DNA of 5,499 nucleotides from an uncultured Faecalibacterium sp. (GTDB lineage Bacteria; Bacillota; Clostridia; Oscillospirales; Ruminococcaceae): NCBI GenBank assembly GCA_934553285.1, contig CAKTFD010000119.1, positions 1-5,499 on the forward strand, written 5' to 3'. Every line of letters starts with the position of its first letter. The first letter of the stretch is position 1. Below are positions 4,302-5,499 of the stretch, piece by piece. A model generated the notes under the pieces. That model saw only the letters and a program-made list of their open reading frames with translations. It did not search any database and was not told the origin of the DNA. The translations under genes were made by a program, and so were the position numbers.

Positions 4302-5150
4302 TTAGCGCAGGTCAGTGGTGGCGATGTTGTCCATGTCGTCAAACTCCATGTTCTCGCCGCCCATTGCCCAGATAAACGTATAGTTCGAGGTTCCTACGCC
4401 GCTGTGGATGCTCCAGGAGGGGCTGATAACAGCATCCTCGTTGTGCATCACGATGTGGCGGGTCTGGGTAGGCTCACCGCACATGTGGAACACCACCTGC
4501 CCCTCGGGCAGTTCAAAGTAAGTATAGATCTCCATGCGCCGCTCGTGGGTGTGGCTGGGCATCGTGTTCCAGTTGGAACCCGGTGCCAGCTCGGTCATAC
4601 CCATGCTCAGCTGGCAGGTCTTCAGCACATCCGGATGGATGAACTGGTTGATGGTGCGCTTGTTGCAGGTCTCCACGCTGCCCAGCGGGCGGTGGTTCGC
4701 ATCTGCCATCTTGATCAGACGGGTCTGATATGCGCAGTGTGCCGGAGCGGAAACCATGTAGAACTTGGCGGGATGCTCCGGGTCGGCGGAAGCAAAGGTC
4801 ACTTCCTTGGTGCCCTGGGTGATGTACAGGCAGTCCTTATAGCCCAGCTTGTACTCCACACCGTCAGCCACCACGATACCGGTGGAATCCTTACCGATGT
4901 TGAACATGCCGATCTCGCGGCGCTCCAGGAAATAGTGGGTGCCAAAGTTTGCCCAGATGTCGATTCCTTTGTCGATGGACACGGTCTCGTGCACCGGCAT
5001 ACAGCCCAGGGTGACCATACGGTCTACGTGGCTGTAAACGGCAACCACCTCATCCGCCTTGTACAGGCCGGAGATGAGCATCTCGTCCCGCATTTCCTCG
5101 GTGGTATAGCGCTTGAAATCCTTCTGATTGCAGGAGTAACGGATATCCAT
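4302..5150 (-). CDS. kduI: 5-dehydro-4-deoxy-D-glucuronate isomerase (KduI)
   Basis: The 282-residue protein is full length for KduI (about 276-280 in most bacteria). It isomerises 5-keto-4-deoxyuronate, formed from unsaturated uronides released by pectin or glycosaminoglycan lyases, to 2,5-diketo-3-deoxygluconate in the cytoplasm. The zinc ligands of the double cupin fold are present: H200 and H202 in PSHTHERR, E207 in RMEIYTYF, and H249 in SWSIHSGVG; these sit four residues beyond those reported for E. coli KduI (196, 198, 203, 245). Other family landmarks are the N-terminal MDIRYSCNQKDFKRYTTEEMR, MPVHETV, RREIGMFNIG and MGGEN near the end. The start at 5150 has GGAAGGAGT five bases upstream, and the gap to kdgK is only 19 bases, so the two are co-transcribed. 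It feeds its product to the SDR gene downstream. Confidence 0.97.
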   Translation of the reverse strand: MDIRYSCNQKDFKRYTTEEMRDEMLISGLYKADEVVAVYSHVDRMVTLGCMPVHETVSIDKGIDIWANFGTHYFLERREIGMFNIGKDSTGIVVADGVEYKLGYKDCLYITQGTKEVTFASADPEHPAKFYMVSAPAHCAYQTRLIKMADANHRPLGSVETCNKRTINQFIHPDVLKTCQLSMGMTELAPGSNWNTMPSHTHERRMEIYTYFELPEGQVVFHMCGEPTQTRHIVMHNEDAVISPSWSIHSGVGTSNYTFIWAMGGENMEFDDMDNIATTDLR

Positions 5151-5169
5151 AGTGGACTCCTTCCTGCTC

Positions 5170-5499
5170 TTAGCGCTGGATACGGCCGGAACCGTCGCCG
5201 CCAGCCAGCTTCTCGACCTCGGACACGGTCATCATGTTGTAGTCGCCCTCGATGGAGTGCTTCAGAGCAGATGCAGCAACTGCAAACTCAACAGCCTCCT
5301 GGGTGCTCTTGCCGGTCAGCAGGCTGTAGATCAGGCCGCCGCCGAAGGAGTCGCCGCCGCCAACGCGGTCGATGATGTGCAGGTCGTACTTCTTGGAGAA
5401 GCAGTACTCGTTGGAAGCAACATCGTACAGCATAGCGCTCCAGCCGTTGTCGAAGGCGCTGTGGCTCTCACGCAGGGTGATAGCGACCTTCTCGAAGTG
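5170..5499 (-). CDS. kdgK: 2-keto-3-deoxygluconate kinase (PfkB family), C-terminal part; N-terminus outside window
   Basis: The frame is open from the right edge to TAA at 5172-5170 and gives the last 109 residues of a sugar kinase. It carries the second PfkB signature, DRVGGGDSFGGG (window residues 44-55), in which D50 is the catalytic base and the preceding glycines form the anion hole. The ending, KHSIEGDYNMMT ... EVEKLAGGDGSGRIQR, fits the KDG kinase group rather than fructokinase or ribokinase. The enzyme phosphorylates 2-keto-3-deoxygluconate with ATP to KDPG, which an aldolase cleaves to pyruvate and glyceraldehyde 3-phosphate. It is the first visible gene of the operon and the last of the three reaction steps. 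The sugar-binding N-terminal half is not visible, so substrate is inferred from the tail and from kduI next to it. Confidence 0.9.
   Translation of the reverse strand, partial: HFEKVAITLRESHSAFDNGWSAMLYDVASNEYCFSKKYDLHIIDRVGGGDSFGGGLIYSLLTGKSTQEAVEFAVAASALKHSIEGDYNMMTVSEVEKLAGGDGSGRIQR

Noticed and set aside
4059..5375. Long plus-strand open frame of 438 codons opposite kduI and the SDR gene
   Set aside because: It lies antisense to two well-recognised enzymes, has no ribosome site or family motif, and its length follows from the GC-rich codon use of the opposite strand.

Overview
The window looks like chromosomal DNA from a GC-rich gut Firmicute of the Oscillospiraceae (a Faecalibacterium- or Gemmiger-like organism). 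This rests on strong GGAGG-type ribosome sites, a GC-rich CTG/GCC/CGC codon style inside genes with AT-rich gaps, a lipoprotein with a Ser/Ala/Glu linker, and a compact 2-keto-3-deoxygluconate operon. The genus is an inference; the window has no marker gene that fixes it.

Plus-strand half (1-2617). The window opens in the last 50 codons of a probable citrate synthase, closed by an intrinsic terminator. A 336-base gap follows, holding that terminator, a weak promoter candidate and small hairpins. Then come three genes: a small two-helix membrane protein with a C-terminal zinc ribbon (490-885), a DUF5685-like protein (892-1737, only 6 bases further on), and a J-domain protein with an aromatic/Gln/Gly-rich low-complexity segment, a TPR-like region and a hydrophobic Cys-rich tail (1828-2571). 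The first two are almost certainly co-transcribed. The third sits 90 bases downstream behind a 10-bp stem-loop and has its own good ribosome site. No function is established for the set; it is the least explained part of the window.

Minus-strand half (2583-5499). A strong hairpin at 2583-2617 serves as a shared terminator for the convergent J-protein and lipoprotein genes. The lipoprotein (2647-3123) has a clear promoter and a stem-loop at the very start of its transcript. Upstream lies the terminator of a catabolic operon read in the order kdgK (cut by the window edge) - kduI - SDR dehydrogenase of the KduD/gluconate-5-dehydrogenase type. The three enzymes make a continuous path: KduI isomerises 5-keto-4-deoxyuronate (from unsaturated uronides of pectin or glycosaminoglycans) to 2,5-diketo-3-deoxygluconate, the dehydrogenase reduces it to 2-keto-3-deoxygluconate (KDG), and KdgK phosphorylates KDG to KDPG for aldol cleavage. 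Gene order does not follow reaction order.

No tRNA, rRNA, CRISPR array, insertion sequence or phage gene was seen. The main candidate for new biology is the 490-2571 cluster, especially two Asp-rich motifs in the DUF5685-like protein that recall isoprenoid-synthase metal sites, and the FUS-like low-complexity segment in the J protein. Both are inferences from sequence reading alone.
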